A stretch of 64,000 nt of DNA from Pseudomonadales bacterium (GCA_002701845.1 NZXG01000007.1:16467-80466); one strand, 5' to 3'; shown: positions 26,101 to 36,005, numbered from the stretch's first letter. The notes: a model not told the origin generated them from the letters alone. Translations and numbers: made by a program.

Positions 26101-27321
26101 TTATTTCGCAACATCGCGAGGTTGTACAACATCAACACCGTCTGACGGGGTGTTGCCCCAGGCGTTGCGCTCGTAGGTAACAATGGCAGCGATCTCCTTC
26201 GGCGTCAGCATGGCGCTGAAGCCGGGCATGGCGTTTTTGCCATTGTTCACAATATCAATATGATCCGCCACCGGGCCGGTGGCAATGGCGCTGCCCACCA
26301 GGGACGGGAAGGTGGGTGGCAGACCCTGACCATTGGCCTGGTGACAGGCGGAGCAGCGGGCCAGGTAGGCTTTCTCACCCTCGGCCATCAGTTCGTCCTT
26401 GGTAAAGGTTTTGTCCAGACTGCTGGCGGCGGCCAGCGCTTCTGCCTGCTGGGCTTCCCGCGCGTCCGCCAGCCACTGTTCAAATTCTTCCGGAGAACGG
26501 GCATCCACCACCACTGGCATAAAAGCGTGATCCTTGCCGCACAGCTCGGCGCACTGGCCACGGTAGATACCTTCCTTGCCTTCCGGTACCTGGGTCCAGA
26601 GCTCGTTGATAAAGCCCGGTATGGCATCCCGCTTGACCGCAAAATCCGGCACCCACCAGGAATGGATCACGTCGTCGGAGGTGATCAGGAAGCGGACCTT
26701 GCGACCGGTGGGAATCACCAGAGGCTTGTCCACATCCTGCTTGTAAAGTTCGTTTTGGGCGGGATACTGGCCGTCGGGGCGATAGCTGTCCTGGGCGGTG
26801 TTCTTGGGGAACAGGCCGGAGGCGCGAATCGGGCGCATGATTTCCTCGGAGGGGGTGGATAGTACACTGTAATAGTCCACGCCCGGGCTGCCCTTGCCTT
26901 CCCACTCCAGGTACTCGTAGTGCCACTTCCATTGGGAGCCGGTGATTTTCACCGTCAGGGCGGAATCCCGGGTGTCGTTCATTTCGATCAACACCTTGGT
27001 GGCGGGAATCGCCATCAGAATCAGGATGATAAACGGGACGATGGTCCATACCACTTCCACCGCGGTGCTTTCGTGGAACTGGGAGGCTTTATAGCCCTTG
27101 GATTTACGATGTTTGATCATGGAATAAAACATGGCACCAAACACCACAACCCCAATGGCGACACACCACCACAGCATGGTGCGATGCATATCGAAAACCT
27201 GCTGGCTGATTTCAGTGACCCCGGGGGTCATATCAAACTGCAGGTCGGCGAAAGCCCCACTGGTCGTGATCGTGGCCAGAGCACTGCCGATCGCCAAAGA
27301 CCGTTTTGCTATTGACTGCAT
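26101..27321 (-). CDS. coxB: Cytochrome c oxidase subunit II with fused C-terminal cytochrome c domain
   Basis: The 406-residue protein has a signal-like N-terminus, two membrane helices, a cupredoxin domain with the CuA motif CAELCGKDHAFM (about residues 252-263), and an added C-terminal class I cytochrome c domain with CSACH (about residue 323) and a later Met-bearing MPGFSAM. The fused heme domain makes this a caa3-like subunit II that can take electrons from soluble cytochrome c. CAGGGAG precedes ATG 27321. It is the first gene of the minus-strand oxidase operon, so its promoter should lie just above 27322. Confidence 0.95.
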   Translation of the reverse strand: MQSIAKRSLAIGSALATITTSGAFADLQFDMTPGVTEISQQVFDMHRTMLWWCVAIGVVVFGAMFYSMIKHRKSKGYKASQFHESTAVEVVWTIVPFIILILMAIPATKVLIEMNDTRDSALTVKITGSQWKWHYEYLEWEGKGSPGVDYYSVLSTPSEEIMRPIRASGLFPKNTAQDSYRPDGQYPAQNELYKQDVDKPLVIPTGRKVRFLITSDDVIHSWWVPDFAVKRDAIPGFINELWTQVPEGKEGIYRGQCAELCGKDHAFMPVVVDARSPEEFEQWLADAREAQQAEALAAASSLDKTFTKDELMAEGEKAYLARCSACHQANGQGLPPTFPSLVGSAIATGPVADHIDIVNNGKNAMPGFSAMLTPKEIAAIVTYERNAWGNTPSDGVDVVQPRDVAK

Positions 27322-27934
27322 TACTTACTCCCTGATTTTTCTTTTTAAATCAGTCCACCGTTAAAGATGGTATACCGGTGAAAAATGTATGCGGTCTGTA
27401 ACAGACCTTTTCATAGTCCACCCGGGGGTGGGCTACGCTGTGCTGGAATCATTGAATTGCGGTCCGCAGGTCTCAACCCAGGGGTCGCTGTTGACCACAA
27501 TCATCCAGGGAGGACCCGCAAAATCGCCCATCAGCCCAGGGGTGTACTGTCGCGTGAATTCGTCAAAGTATCGCATTCGCCCAGTGGCGGGTCAGGGTGA
27601 ATGTGGCCGGCGGCCGATTGACCGCGTGGCTTCACCATCATGCTCTCATCAGCGACGCTCAACGGCAGTGGGCACCGGGTGGTGCTTGCTGTCGACATCG
27701 GCAGTAACGTTGGCCGCCCATCATCCCAGGTGGAGTGGGTGGCTCGGCTGAGTCGGTATTCCGCTTCCGCTGAAAGTGGTTTACCGTGCCCCTCTGCTGG
27801 CCCCCGTAAACTCTAAGTTCTCTCCTCTGCGATGTCCAGTCATCGTTGAAAAAAAGGTATACTAACCACGGGCTTAAACGTGAAACATTATGTAACCGCC
27901 AAACCGGGTAAGTCCGGTGGGATGAGAAGCAGGC
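27322..27934. other. 613-base gap upstream of coxB without a convincing gene
   Basis: Divergent regulatory space between coxB and the DUF1820 gene. Open frames of up to 120 codons exist on the plus strand, but their composition is unlike a protein (many Ser, Arg and Pro, no hydrophobic core, no domain). I could not match it to a tRNA, tmRNA, RNase P or SRP RNA. It holds a perfect inverted repeat (27393-27407) and a TATACT box at 27858-27863, 71 bases before the DUF1820 start, without a good -35. An untranslated RNA or an eroded gene is possible. Confidence 0.4.
27393..27411. promoter_or_regulatory. Perfect inverted repeat upstream of coxB
   Basis: GGTCTGT-A-ACAGACC is a 7+1+7 palindrome 72 bases above the coxB start, followed on the plus strand by TTTT. 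It could be an operator for a dimeric regulator of the oxidase operon or, read on the plus strand, a short terminator hairpin. Nothing in the sequence identifies the regulator. Confidence 0.4.
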
Positions 27935-28270
27935 ATGAGTGCAGAACCGATTTACCGAGTGGTATTCCTCAACCAGAATGAAATCTATGAGATTTACGTT
28001 CGGAACGTGTATCAGAGTGACCTGTACGGGTTCCTGGAAATAGAGGGTTTTTTGTTCGGTGAGCGCCGGCAAATGGTGGTGGATCCCGCCGAGGAACGCC
28101 TGAAAGCGCAGTTTCAGGGGGTTAACCGCACCTATATACCGTTGCTCGCGGTGATTCGGGTGGATGAGGTAGAGCAGCAGGGAGTGGGCAAGATCACTGA
28201 GGTGAAAGGTGGCAACGTGGCCCAGTTTCCCGGCTATCCCTTCGGGCCTGGGGGCGGCAAGCCCGGCTAA
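27935..28270 (+). CDS. DUF1820-family protein
   Basis: The 111-residue product reads like DUF1820: YRVVFLNQNEIYEIYVRNV at the start, the central GFLEIEGFLFGE segment, then a Gly/Pro-rich tail. I know no defined function; the family is small and conserved in gammaproteobacteria. There is no signal peptide, so it should be cytoplasmic. GAGAAGCAGG lies just before the ATG. Confidence 0.8.
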   Translation: MSAEPIYRVVFLNQNEIYEIYVRNVYQSDLYGFLEIEGFLFGERRQMVVDPAEERLKAQFQGVNRTYIPLLAVIRVDEVEQQGVGKITEVKGGNVAQFPGYPFGPGGGKPG

Positions 28271-28444
28271 AACATAATTCGGTTAGATTAACGTTGCTTT
28301 TTCGCCGCCGTTCGTCGGCAAAATGCCCACGTTTGCTGCACGGATGTTGCCTTTGATCATCATTTCACCGTACAAAGGGGCATGTGTAACGTTGACCTGC
28401 ACGGGGGAAGGAAGTGGGTTGACCCTTACCAGGAACCTAGGTTG

Positions 28445-28684
28445 ATGAGGAAAATTCGGCGTAGCAGCCCAATCAGTTCCCGCTACAGTCTCGATCGGCT
28501 GGAGAGCATGGTGCAGCGGGATATTGCGCGGCTGGAAGAACAACTGGCCCGGGTGGAAGCGGATGCGGACAATCCTACCCGCCTGTCCACCGCCCGCACC
28601 TATCGGCAGATGATTGAGGACCGCAAACAGTTGCTGGCTAAGATTCAGGCCCAGTCCAGCGAGTTTCTGGGGCAGGTGAGTTAG
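28445..28684 (+). CDS. Small coiled-coil protein, unknown function
   Basis: The 79-residue product has a basic N-terminus (MRKIRRSSP) and then a mostly helical, charged stretch ([25 protein letters not shown]) that looks like a short coiled coil. I do not recognise a family. An upstream ATG at 28382 in the same frame, with AAAGGGG directly before it, would add 21 residues. A strong terminator follows 37 bases after the stop, which supports an expressed gene. Confidence 0.5.
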
Positions 28685-28721
28685 CAGAATCCGGGTCCGG
28701 ATCATCCGCAAAACATGCAAA

Positions 28722-28757
28722 CCACAAAAAACCGCCATCTAGGCGGTTTTTTTGTGG
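28722..28757. terminator. Strong intrinsic terminator, bidirectional
   Basis: CCACAAAAAACCGCC, a five-base loop (ATCTA) and GGCGGTTTTTTTGTGG form a GC stem flanked by A and T tracts, which terminates in both directions. It serves the small coiled-coil gene on the plus strand and tRNA-Met on the minus strand. Confidence 0.85.
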
Positions 28758-28764
28758 CAAATCA

Positions 28765-28841
28765 TGGTGGCTAAGGGCAGATTCGAACTGCCGACCCCAT
28801 CATTATGAGTGATGTGCTCTAACCAACTGAGCTACTTAGCC
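28765..28841 (-). tRNA. tRNA-Met (CAT), elongator type
   Basis: On the minus strand the sequence folds as a full cloverleaf: acceptor GGCTAAG/CTTAGCC, D-arm TAGCTCAGTTGGTTAGAGCA, anticodon loop CTCATAA closed by CATCA/TGATG, T-loop TTCGAAT, with CCA encoded. The body closely matches gammaproteobacterial elongator tRNA-Met rather than initiator or Ile2. It is the last gene before the terminator at 28722-28757. Confidence 0.95.
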
Positions 28842-28898
28842 TTTTCGAGGGCGCAGATTCTCGCAGCATGCCGGCGCCAAGTCAAGCAAAAGTGCCGG

Positions 28899-29990
28899 TT
28901 AAACATTGAACCGAAAGTGGATAACGTCGCCGTCCTGAACCACGTAATCCTTGCCTTCCAGGCGCCACTTGCCGGCTTCTTTCGCGCCCTGCTCACCGTT
29001 GTGCTGCACAAAGTCCTGGTAGGCCACCACCTCCGCCCGGATAAAGCCTTTTTCGAAATCCGTATGGATAACGCCGGCGGCCTGGGGTGCCGTGGCCCCT
29101 TTCTTCACGGTCCAGGCCCGCACCTCCTTGACCCCGGCGGTGAAAAAGGTCTGCAGGCCCAGTAACTGGTAGCCGGCGCGAATAACACGGTTCAGGCCCG
29201 GTTCCTCCATGCCCAGATCCGCCAGAAACTCGACCTTGTCGGCGTCGTCCAGTTCCACGATTTCCGCTTCGATCTTGGCACAGATAGGCACCACCTGAGC
29301 CCCTTCGGAGGCGGCCAGGTCAGTGACCTGATCCAGCAGCGGATTGCCCTCGAAACCATCGTCCGCCACATTGGCAATGTACATGGTGGGCTTGATGGTC
29401 AGCAGGTTGAGGGAGCGCACCAGTTTCAATTGATCGCTGTCCAGGGCGGCGGTGCGGGCGGGCCGGCCCTCGTTCAAAACCGGCAGCAGCAACTCCAGCA
29501 CCTGAAGCCTGGCGGCGGCGTCTTTATCGCCGCCCTTGGCCTGTTTGCCCGCTTTACTGATGGCTTTTTCCACGCTTTCCAGGTCCGCCAGGGCCAGCTC
29601 GGTATTAATGATTTCAATGTCCGCCAGCGGATCCACTTTGCCGGATACGTGGACGATATTGCCATCATCAAAGCAGCGCACCACATGGGCGATGGCATCG
29701 GTTTCCCGAATGTTGGCCAGAAACTGGTTCCCCAGTCCCTCACCCTTGGAGGCTCCGGCCACCAGCCCGGCGATGTCCACGAATTCCATGGTGGTGGCGA
29801 TCACCCGTTCCGGTTTGACGATATCCGCCAGCCTGTCCTGGCGGGGGTCCGGTATCGGCACCACCCCGGTATTGGGTTCGATGGTGCAGAATGGAAAATT
29901 CTGGGCTTCGATGCCGGCCTGGGTAAGGGCATTGAATAAGGTGGATTTACCCACGTTGGGGAGGCCCACAATGCCGCATTTGATTCCCAT
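28899..29990 (-). CDS. ychF: Redox-regulated ATPase YchF (Obg-like)
   Basis: The 363-residue protein has a P-loop G domain ([15 protein letters not shown] at the start), FVDIAGLV as G3, NVAD at the G4 position in place of NKxD (why YchF prefers ATP to GTP), and a C-terminal TGS domain ending [11 protein letters not shown]. It binds ribosomes and affects the oxidative stress response. It follows pth on the same strand, the usual gammaproteobacterial order. Confidence 0.96.
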   Translation of the reverse strand: MGIKCGIVGLPNVGKSTLFNALTQAGIEAQNFPFCTIEPNTGVVPIPDPRQDRLADIVKPERVIATTMEFVDIAGLVAGASKGEGLGNQFLANIRETDAIAHVVRCFDDGNIVHVSGKVDPLADIEIINTELALADLESVEKAISKAGKQAKGGDKDAAARLQVLELLLPVLNEGRPARTAALDSDQLKLVRSLNLLTIKPTMYIANVADDGFEGNPLLDQVTDLAASEGAQVVPICAKIEAEIVELDDADKVEFLADLGMEEPGLNRVIRAGYQLLGLQTFFTAGVKEVRAWTVKKGATAPQAAGVIHTDFEKGFIRAEVVAYQDFVQHNGEQGAKEAGKWRLEGKDYVVQDGDVIHFRFNV

Positions 29991-30014
29991 AGTATTCGCT
30001 CGCTTGGTGACTGG

Positions 30015-30608
30015 TTAAGAGGCTGCTTTAAAGCTGTGGAGCTGGTTCATGGCCTTGTTGCTTTCACCCTGCAACAAGTCCGGAACCACGTCCAGGGCTT
30101 TGGCAATGGCCTGATCGATGGCGTCCCGCTCGGAGGCCGGGGCCCGGCTCAGCACATAGTTGCTGACCTGATTGGCGTGGCCGGGGTGGCCGATGCCAAT
30201 ACGCAGGCGGGCAAAATCCCGCTGATTGCCCAGCTGACTGATGATATCCCGCAGGCCGTTGTGGCCGCCGTGGCCGCCCCCCTGTTTCAGGCGCGCCACG
30301 CCCGGAGGCAGATCCAGTTCGTCGTGGGCCACCAGAATACGTTGGGGAGCAATCTTGAAAAAATGGGCAAAGCCGGCGACGGATTTGCCACTGAGATTCA
30401 TAAAGGTGGTGGGGATCAGCAGCCGCACCACTTGGCCGCCGATGGTGGCCTTGCCGCTGAGGGCGTGGTGTTTGCTGTCGGGGGTCAGGCTGGCCTGATA
30501 CTGTCGGGCCAGCCTTGCAACCAGCCAGGCGCCGGCGTTGTGGCGGGTGTCTTCGTATTGCGGGCCGGGATTACCCAGGCCCACAATCAGTTCGATACCA
30601 TCCTTCAC
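30015..30608 (-). CDS. pth: Peptidyl-tRNA hydrolase
   Basis: The 197-residue protein carries [18 protein letters not shown] with the catalytic His, the MNLSGKSV motif and HDELDLPPG with the catalytic-site Asp. It releases tRNA from prematurely dropped peptidyl-tRNA. The start is GTG 30608, supported by GGGAG 7 bases upstream. It lies between rplY and ychF. Confidence 0.96.
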   Translation of the reverse strand: MKDGIELIVGLGNPGPQYEDTRHNAGAWLVARLARQYQASLTPDSKHHALSGKATIGGQVVRLLIPTTFMNLSGKSVAGFAHFFKIAPQRILVAHDELDLPPGVARLKQGGGHGGHNGLRDIISQLGNQRDFARLRIGIGHPGHANQVSNYVLSRAPASERDAIDQAIAKALDVVPDLLQGESNKAMNQLHSFKAAS

Positions 30609-30623
30609 TGACCGGCTCCCGGA

Positions 30624-31262
30624 TCACTCGGTATCGTCGCCGGCGCCTTCCGCTTCGTCTTCGTCGTCGGCGCTGCTGCCCTTCGGTGCGTTCACGCTCA
30701 CCACCGGCTGATCGTGATCTTCACCCAGTTGCAGTTCCTTCAGTTCAACGCCCGCCGGCAACTTGATTTCACTCAGGTGAATGATGGTGCCGATGTCCGC
30801 GTCCGCCAGATCCACTTCCAGGTATTCCGGCAGGTCCTTGGCCAGACAGACCACTTCCACTTCTGTCATCTGGTGGTTGATGAGGCCACCATGCTGTTTT
30901 ACGCCCACGCACTTGTCTTCGTTAATGAAGTGCAGGGGCACCTGCATGTTGATGGTGTGGGTGGTGTCCACCCGCAGAAAGTCAGCGTGCATGGGAAAGC
31001 CTTTGGCCGGGTGCCGTTGCAGATCTTTCAATACCACCTGCTGTGCGGTGCCGTCCACGGTCAGGCTTAACACGTGGGAGTAAAAAGCCTCGCTTTCCAA
31101 TGCTTTCACCAGTTCCTTGAACTCAATGGCGATGGGCTGGGCCGGTTGGTCCGCGCCATAGACGATGGCCGGGACCTTGCTTTCGAGACGACGCAGGCGG
31201 CGGCTCGCACCTTTCCCCGAGCCGGCTCGGCTGGTTGCGCTTAGGGTAAAATCACCTGACAT
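30624..31262 (-). CDS. rplY: 50S ribosomal protein L25, Ctc-type long form
   Basis: The 212-residue product has an N-terminal 5S-rRNA-binding L25 domain (starting near RAGSGKGASRRLRR) and a C-terminal TL5/CTC beta domain, ending in a very acidic tail (DDEDEAEGAGDD). This is the long form, about twice E. coli L25. CAGGAGAACACCC precedes ATG 31262. It follows prs and precedes pth. Confidence 0.95.
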   Translation of the reverse strand: MSGDFTLSATSRAGSGKGASRRLRRLESKVPAIVYGADQPAQPIAIEFKELVKALESEAFYSHVLSLTVDGTAQQVVLKDLQRHPAKGFPMHADFLRVDTTHTINMQVPLHFINEDKCVGVKQHGGLINHQMTEVEVVCLAKDLPEYLEVDLADADIGTIIHLSEIKLPAGVELKELQLGEDHDQPVVSVNAPKGSSADDEDEAEGAGDDTE

Positions 31263-31338
31263 GGGTGTTCTCCTGTAATAGACCTGCCGGGTTTCGCGAC
31301 CAAACGCCGGCAGGGGTTGGTTAAAGCAATGCCACTGT

Positions 31339-32289
31339 TTATTTGGGGGTGAACATTGCGCTTAGGGATTCTTCATTACTGATGCGTCGGATACATTCCG
31401 CCAGCATGGGTGCCAGGCTCAACTGCCGGATCCTGTCACAGGCCTGGCCGGCTTTTGACAACGGAATGGTGTCGGTGACCACCAGTTCATCCATCTTGGA
31501 ATTAGTGAGATTGTCAATGGCAGGGCCCGACAGCACCGCGTGGGTGGAGTAGGCCACCACGTGCTTGGCCCCGTGCTCCTTTAAGGCTTCGGCGGCTTTG
31601 CACAGAGTGCCGGCGGTATCCACCATGTCGTCCACCAGAATACAGCTGCGGCCTTCAACTTCCCCAATGATGTGCATGACCTGGGAAGTGTTGGCCTTGG
31701 GGCGACGCTTGTCGATGATGGCCAGATCACAGTCGTTCAGTTGCTTGGCCACCGCCCGGGCCCGCACCACGCCGCCCACGTCCGGCGACACCACCATCAT
31801 GTCATCCTGGCTCTGCTTCAGGATATCCTCCAGCAGAATCGGAGTACCGTAGACGTTGTCCACGGGAATATCGAAAAAGCCCTGAATCTGGTCCGCGTGC
31901 AGGTCCACCGTCAACAGGCGGTCAATACCGACGGTGGTGAACATGTCCGCCACCACCTTGGCGGTGATGGGTACCCGGGCGGAACGCACCCGACGATCCT
32001 GGCGGGCATAGCCGAAGTAGGGCACCACCGCGGTAATGCGACCGGCGGAGGCCCGGCGCAGGGCGTCCGCCATCACCAGGATTTCCATAATATGATCGTT
32101 GGTGGGGGCGCAGGTGGACTGCACGATAAAGACATCGCCGCCCCGGACATTCTCGTTGATTTCCACGGAAATCTCGCCATCGCTGAAGCGACCCACCTCC
32201 GCATCGCCCAGGGGTGCATGGAGGTGGCGGGCCATATTGGCTGCCAGATCCGGGGTTGCGTTGCCGGAGAACAGGATAAGATTGGGCAC
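31339..32289 (-). CDS. prs: Ribose-phosphate pyrophosphokinase
   Basis: Makes PRPP from ribose 5-phosphate and ATP for nucleotide, His and Trp synthesis. Motifs are [19 protein letters not shown], the signature [14 protein letters not shown] and the PRPP loop [13 protein letters not shown] 32289 is chosen over GTG 32298: it has AAGGTGACTGGC with ideal spacing, gives 316 residues starting [11 protein letters not shown] like E. coli Prs (315), and the upstream GTG lies inside that ribosome site. tRNA-Gln stands just upstream on the same strand. Confidence 0.95.
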   Translation of the reverse strand: MPNLILFSGNATPDLAANMARHLHAPLGDAEVGRFSDGEISVEINENVRGGDVFIVQSTCAPTNDHIMEILVMADALRRASAGRITAVVPYFGYARQDRRVRSARVPITAKVVADMFTTVGIDRLLTVDLHADQIQGFFDIPVDNVYGTPILLEDILKQSQDDMMVVSPDVGGVVRARAVAKQLNDCDLAIIDKRRPKANTSQVMHIIGEVEGRSCILVDDMVDTAGTLCKAAEALKEHGAKHVVAYSTHAVLSGPAIDNLTNSKMDELVVTDTIPLSKAGQACDRIRQLSLAPMLAECIRRISNEESLSAMFTPK

Positions 32290-32332
32290 GCCAGTCACCT
32301 TGTTGTTCTATCGAGAAGTCTGTTCAGGAAAA

Positions 32333-32407
32333 TGGCAGGGCCGCCAGGATTCGAACCTGGGAATGACGGGATCAAAACCCGTTGCCTTACCGCTTGGCGA
32401 CGGCCCT
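32333..32407 (-). tRNA. tRNA-Gln (TTG)
   Basis: The minus strand gives acceptor AGGGCCG/CGGCCCT, D-arm with CCAAGCGGTAAGG, anticodon loop TTTTGAT with anticodon TTG closed by ACGGG/CCCGT, T-loop TTCGAAT and encoded CCA. It sits between ispE and prs, as in many gammaproteobacteria. Confidence 0.95.
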
Positions 32408-32491
32408 GTAACTTTGACGGATCCGGTGATCAGTCTGGGCGGCGAATATTACCAGATAATCACCCAATGTTTTAGAAGTTTTTTGCGCAAA

Positions 32492-33382
32492 TCAGTCCGG
32501 CTGAAAGTCCGGTCTGGACAGCTCCCCAGTGTAAAGAGGGGAATCGTTGCGACCCTTGGCAATTTTCCAGCTGACAGCGCTTTCTGCAATATCAAAGCTG
32601 GACATTTTTGCCACCAGAGACTGCCGTTTTTGCTCCGCATCCGCCTGATCCCTGCAGGCCAGGAACAGGCAGGCACCGCTGCCGGTAACTTTAGCCGCCC
32701 CTTCCCTGTTCATCAATGTGAGACAGCGATCAATCAGTGGGAAGCGTTCCCGCAGCACCGGTTCGAAGTCATTGTGACCCTCCCCGGCCAGAAAGTCGCG
32801 TATTCTGAGCAGCTTTGAATCTCTTGTCAATTGTTTTGCCTGGAAAAGTTCGGCGGTGCTGGCATGGCAGTCCGGGGCGGCAATCAGGTACCAGGGTTGC
32901 GGTGGATCCACCGCCTGCAGACGTTCGCCCACCCCTTCCGCCAGGGCCGCGTGACCGTAGATGAATACCGGAACATCGGCCCCCAGAGTCAGGCCCAGGG
33001 ACTGCAGCTGCTGGCGGTGGAGGCCGGTGCCCCAGAGGTGATTGAGCGCCACCAGGGTGCTGGCGGCGTTGGAGGAGCCGCCCCCCAGCCCGCCCCCCAT
33101 GGGAATACGCTTGTGCAGGTGGATACGGGCGCCCAGGGTACTGCCGGTATGGGCCTGCAGGCAGCGCGCGGCCCGATAGATGAGGTTGGCTTCCGGCGGC
33201 AGATCGGGCAGGGGCGGGGTGACTTCGAGTTGTCCGTCCGTGGTGACCGCCAGTTCCAGCTCGTCACAGAGATCCACAAACTGAAACAGGGTCTGCAGGT
33301 TGTGGTAGCCGTCGGCCCGGCGCCCGGTGATATGCAGGAACAGGTTCAGCTTGGCCGGTGACCGCACCCGCAGCGACCTCAT
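32492..33382 (-). CDS. ispE: 4-diphosphocytidyl-2-C-methyl-D-erythritol kinase
   Basis: The 296-residue GHMP kinase has SPAKLNLFL and DGYHNL at the N-terminus and the glycine-rich ATP loop PMGGGLGGGSSNAA. It carries out the ATP-dependent fourth step of the MEP isoprenoid pathway. ATG 33382 overlaps the lolB stop by four bases, the conserved lolB-ispE pairing. Confidence 0.95.
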   Translation of the reverse strand: MRSLRVRSPAKLNLFLHITGRRADGYHNLQTLFQFVDLCDELELAVTTDGQLEVTPPLPDLPPEANLIYRAARCLQAHTGSTLGARIHLHKRIPMGGGLGGGSSNAASTLVALNHLWGTGLHRQQLQSLGLTLGADVPVFIYGHAALAEGVGERLQAVDPPQPWYLIAAPDCHASTAELFQAKQLTRDSKLLRIRDFLAGEGHNDFEPVLRERFPLIDRCLTLMNREGAAKVTGSGACLFLACRDQADAEQKRQSLVAKMSSFDIAESAVSWKIAKGRNDSPLYTGELSRPDFQPD

Positions 33383-34035
33383 CCGGTGGGGTCCCCCGTT
33401 TCGTCGTTATTGAGAGGGCTCCATTCCTTGATCACCAGGGTGACTTTGAGATCATCCCGCTGCAGTTTGATCCGTTGCGGCAGCAGGGTGCCCAGCAGGT
33501 CGCCGTAACGGTCGAATTCCAGCTGCCAACCATCCTGCCGCAGGCCGCTGAGGGTTCCCAACTCGTTGTATTCCAGGGTGCTTTCACCCCGGGGGGAGGG
33601 AATACCCTTGACCCAATAAGGCAGGTGTTCGATGGGAATCACCCAGCCGGTGTGCTCGTAAACCAGTTGTTGGGGGGATGCGGAGATATGGGTGCCATTG
33701 CTGTTTTCCAGCCGGGCGCCGTAAGGGTTGCCGCTGATAATGGTGGAGCCCTGCCCCAGGGGGCCGGACAGCAGAATATAGAAGCTGTCGAACGACTGAC
33801 TCCAGTCCAGATAGGCGCTACCGGCATCGGCGGCGGTGCGCACACCGATCTTGCCCTGGATCTGCCATTCCTGCAGCAACGTGGCGGCGCGCACGTGGTT
33901 CACCCAGTCCACCTTGGGAGCCGTGGGGTCCGGTGGTGGCAGCTCTTCGGTGGTCTGCCAAAGTTGGCAGCCGCTGATGCCGGCGACACAAACCAGTATC
34001 AGAACCAGGGGGCTTAATCGGCGGTTACGATACAC
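33379..34035 (-). CDS. lolB: Outer-membrane lipoprotein receptor LolB
   Basis: The 218-residue product has a lipoprotein signal with lipobox ISGC, then a LolB beta-fold (WQIQGKIGVRT, WSQSFDSFYILLSGPLGQG). It accepts lipoproteins from LolA and inserts them in the outer membrane. The start is GTG 34035 with a poor ribosome site; the TPR lipoprotein gene ends 24 bases upstream, so coupling may help. Confidence 0.9.
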   Translation of the reverse strand: MYRNRRLSPLVLILVCVAGISGCQLWQTTEELPPPDPTAPKVDWVNHVRAATLLQEWQIQGKIGVRTAADAGSAYLDWSQSFDSFYILLSGPLGQGSTIISGNPYGARLENSNGTHISASPQQLVYEHTGWVIPIEHLPYWVKGIPSPRGESTLEYNELGTLSGLRQDGWQLEFDRYGDLLGTLLPQRIKLQRDDLKVTLVIKEWSPLNNDETGDPTG

Positions 34036-34059
34036 GATGATAAGACGGACCTTGTTCGC

Positions 34060-35793
34060 TCAGGGGGCGCCGGGGGCGAACCGGCGCATGACGTCCCGCA
34101 GTATTTCGCTGTCGGGGTTCTTCTCCAGGGCTTCCCGCCAGATGATCAGGGCCTCTTCCCGCTGGCCGGTGACCCAGAGCACCTCCCCCAGATGGGCGGC
34201 GATCTCCTGGTCCTCGAATGCTTCATAGGCCTGGCGCAGGTAATCAAGGGCTGCCTCTTTCTGGCCCAGGCGGTACTTGATCCAGCCCATGCTGTCGATA
34301 ATGGCGGGATCTTCCGGGTTCAACTCATAGGCCCGTTCAATCAGCTCCCAGGCCTCTTTCAACCGTTGATTGCGGTTGGCGAAGGTATAGCCGAGGGCGT
34401 TGAGGGCGGCGCTGTTATCGGGTTGCAGCTCCAGCACCTGACGCAGATCGCTCTCCATACCGTCGAAATCATCCAGCTGTTCCTTCAACATGGCGCGGGT
34501 GTAGAGCATGTTGATATTGTCCGGTGTGGCGGCCAGGGCCTGATCCAGCACTGCGATGGCCTCTGCCACCCGGTCCGCGTCTGCCAGCACCTCGCTTTTT
34601 GCCAGGGTGAACTTGGCGGCTTCCTTGGGGTAGGAATCCCGGGCCTGGTCCAGGGTGGCCAGGGCGGTCTCAAGCCGGCCCTGTTTCTGTTGCAGCAGTG
34701 CCAGTTGGATCTGGGCCAGGGGGTACTGGGGACCCAGGGTAACCTGGCGGAAATATTGGCTGGCCAGATCGTAATTTTCCTCACTGGCGGCGATACGGGC
34801 CAGGTAGATGTTGGCCTCATCGGTACGATGGTTCATTTCCAGCAGGCGATGGAACTGGGCCTTGGCCTGTTCGGTTTTCTGGTTCTCCCAGCTCAACAGC
34901 GCCAGGGACAGCACCAGGTCACCGTCCAGGGGAAAGTTGCGGGACAGCCGGTAAAACTGCTGCTGGGCGGCATCCAGCTGCCCCTGCTGCATCAGGTAGC
35001 GGGCATAGGCCACGCCCAGGCGTTTGTCCTCGGGCCACAGGCTGGTCTGCTGCGCCAGATATTTCATGGCCTCGTCGGTGCGGTTGGAGGCGATCAGGGA
35101 CTGGGCGCGGGCCAGAATGGCGCTGCCGTAGCTGGGTTCCAGCTCCAGGGCCCGGTTGAAGTCGGTCATGGCCTGGGGATGATTGCCGTTCATGGCTTCC
35201 AGGGCGCCTTTGGCGTACCAGAGTCGGGCATCCTCCAGCTCGGTACTGTACTGCCGCAACCTGGCCAGGATTTTCTGCCGGGTCTCCTGATCCGCGCCCC
35301 GGGCGGCCTGCAGCAGATATTCAAAATTCATCCGGCCGTCGCTGGCCAGCAACCGGTCCACCTGGGCCATGGCGGCGTCCAATTGATCAAACCGGATCAG
35401 CTCGATGGCCGCCAGCTCCCGGGGCACGGGATTGTCCGGCTCGATTTCGGTCCACAGCATGGCGGCATCCAGGGTGGCCTGGTGGGCCCCCAGGTAGCGG
35501 GCAATAAAGGCCGCCCGTTCCACCACCTGGGGATCCCGGGTTTCATGGGCCTGTTTCAGGTATTTGCCCAGGGCCACGTCGGCCCGGTTGCGCTTACCGG
35601 CAAACTCTGCCAGGAGCAGCTCGAACAGAGTGTCCCGCTCGAAGGCGCGGGTGGGTGGGGTTTCCTCGGCTGCCGCCGTTTCCTCTGCCGGCACCGGCGC
35701 GGGCTTCCCGCTGTCGCCACTGAGCAGGGAGCAGGCATTCAGGGTGAGCAGGGACAAAACCGGGATTAGGCAAAGAATTCGTTTATAAATCAT
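34060..35793 (-). CDS. TPR lipoprotein
   Basis: The 577-residue protein has a lipobox LNAC after a short signal, a low-complexity Pro/Ala/Glu linker, and then many tetratricopeptide-like repeats through nearly the whole length (clear ones include the segments with AIAVLDQALAATPDN and AWELIERAYELNPEDP). Similar TPR lipoproteins occur upstream of lolB in Pseudomonas and relatives. It is probably attached to the outer membrane and a scaffold for other envelope proteins; its partners are unknown. Confidence 0.85.
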   Translation of the reverse strand: MIYKRILCLIPVLSLLTLNACSLLSGDSGKPAPVPAEETAAAEETPPTRAFERDTLFELLLAEFAGKRNRADVALGKYLKQAHETRDPQVVERAAFIARYLGAHQATLDAAMLWTEIEPDNPVPRELAAIELIRFDQLDAAMAQVDRLLASDGRMNFEYLLQAARGADQETRQKILARLRQYSTELEDARLWYAKGALEAMNGNHPQAMTDFNRALELEPSYGSAILARAQSLIASNRTDEAMKYLAQQTSLWPEDKRLGVAYARYLMQQGQLDAAQQQFYRLSRNFPLDGDLVLSLALLSWENQKTEQAKAQFHRLLEMNHRTDEANIYLARIAASEENYDLASQYFRQVTLGPQYPLAQIQLALLQQKQGRLETALATLDQARDSYPKEAAKFTLAKSEVLADADRVAEAIAVLDQALAATPDNINMLYTRAMLKEQLDDFDGMESDLRQVLELQPDNSAALNALGYTFANRNQRLKEAWELIERAYELNPEDPAIIDSMGWIKYRLGQKEAALDYLRQAYEAFEDQEIAAHLGEVLWVTGQREEALIIWREALEKNPDSEILRDVMRRFAPGAP

Positions 35794-35862
35794 ATGTCTG
35801 CAGGCAGGGCCTAAGTCTCATAATTGCAATAAAAACAGGAATGTGAAGACCATGCAAGAAAA

Positions 35863-36005
35863 TTGTCCACAGACCCCACCTCTATATAACTATAGATTGC
35901 CCAGCGCCGGTTGCGTTCCCTGCTGGCGCCAGCTGCTTTTCATACTAGAGGAGCTGCATGGAAGTGCGCAGGGTTGGCGGTGCAGCCAGGGGCTTGTGTT
36001 ATAAT
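35863..36005 (+). promoter_or_regulatory. Candidate hemA promoter elements
   Basis: In the 271-base divergent gap, TTGTCC (35863-35868) is followed 16 bases later by TATAAC (35885-35890). A second perfect TATAAT lies at 36000-36005, 59 bases before the hemA ATG, but with no well-spaced -35. Either could drive hemA; this is by eye only. Confidence 0.4.

Noticed and set aside
27389..27751. 120-codon frame in the gap upstream of coxB
   Set aside because: Amino acid makeup and lack of a domain are unlike a protein; kept only as an unexplained region.
34192..35769. 525-codon open frame antisense to the TPR lipoprotein gene
   Set aside because: Repeat structure of the real gene keeps the other strand open; the translation is Gly/Leu/Gln-rich with no recognisable domain.
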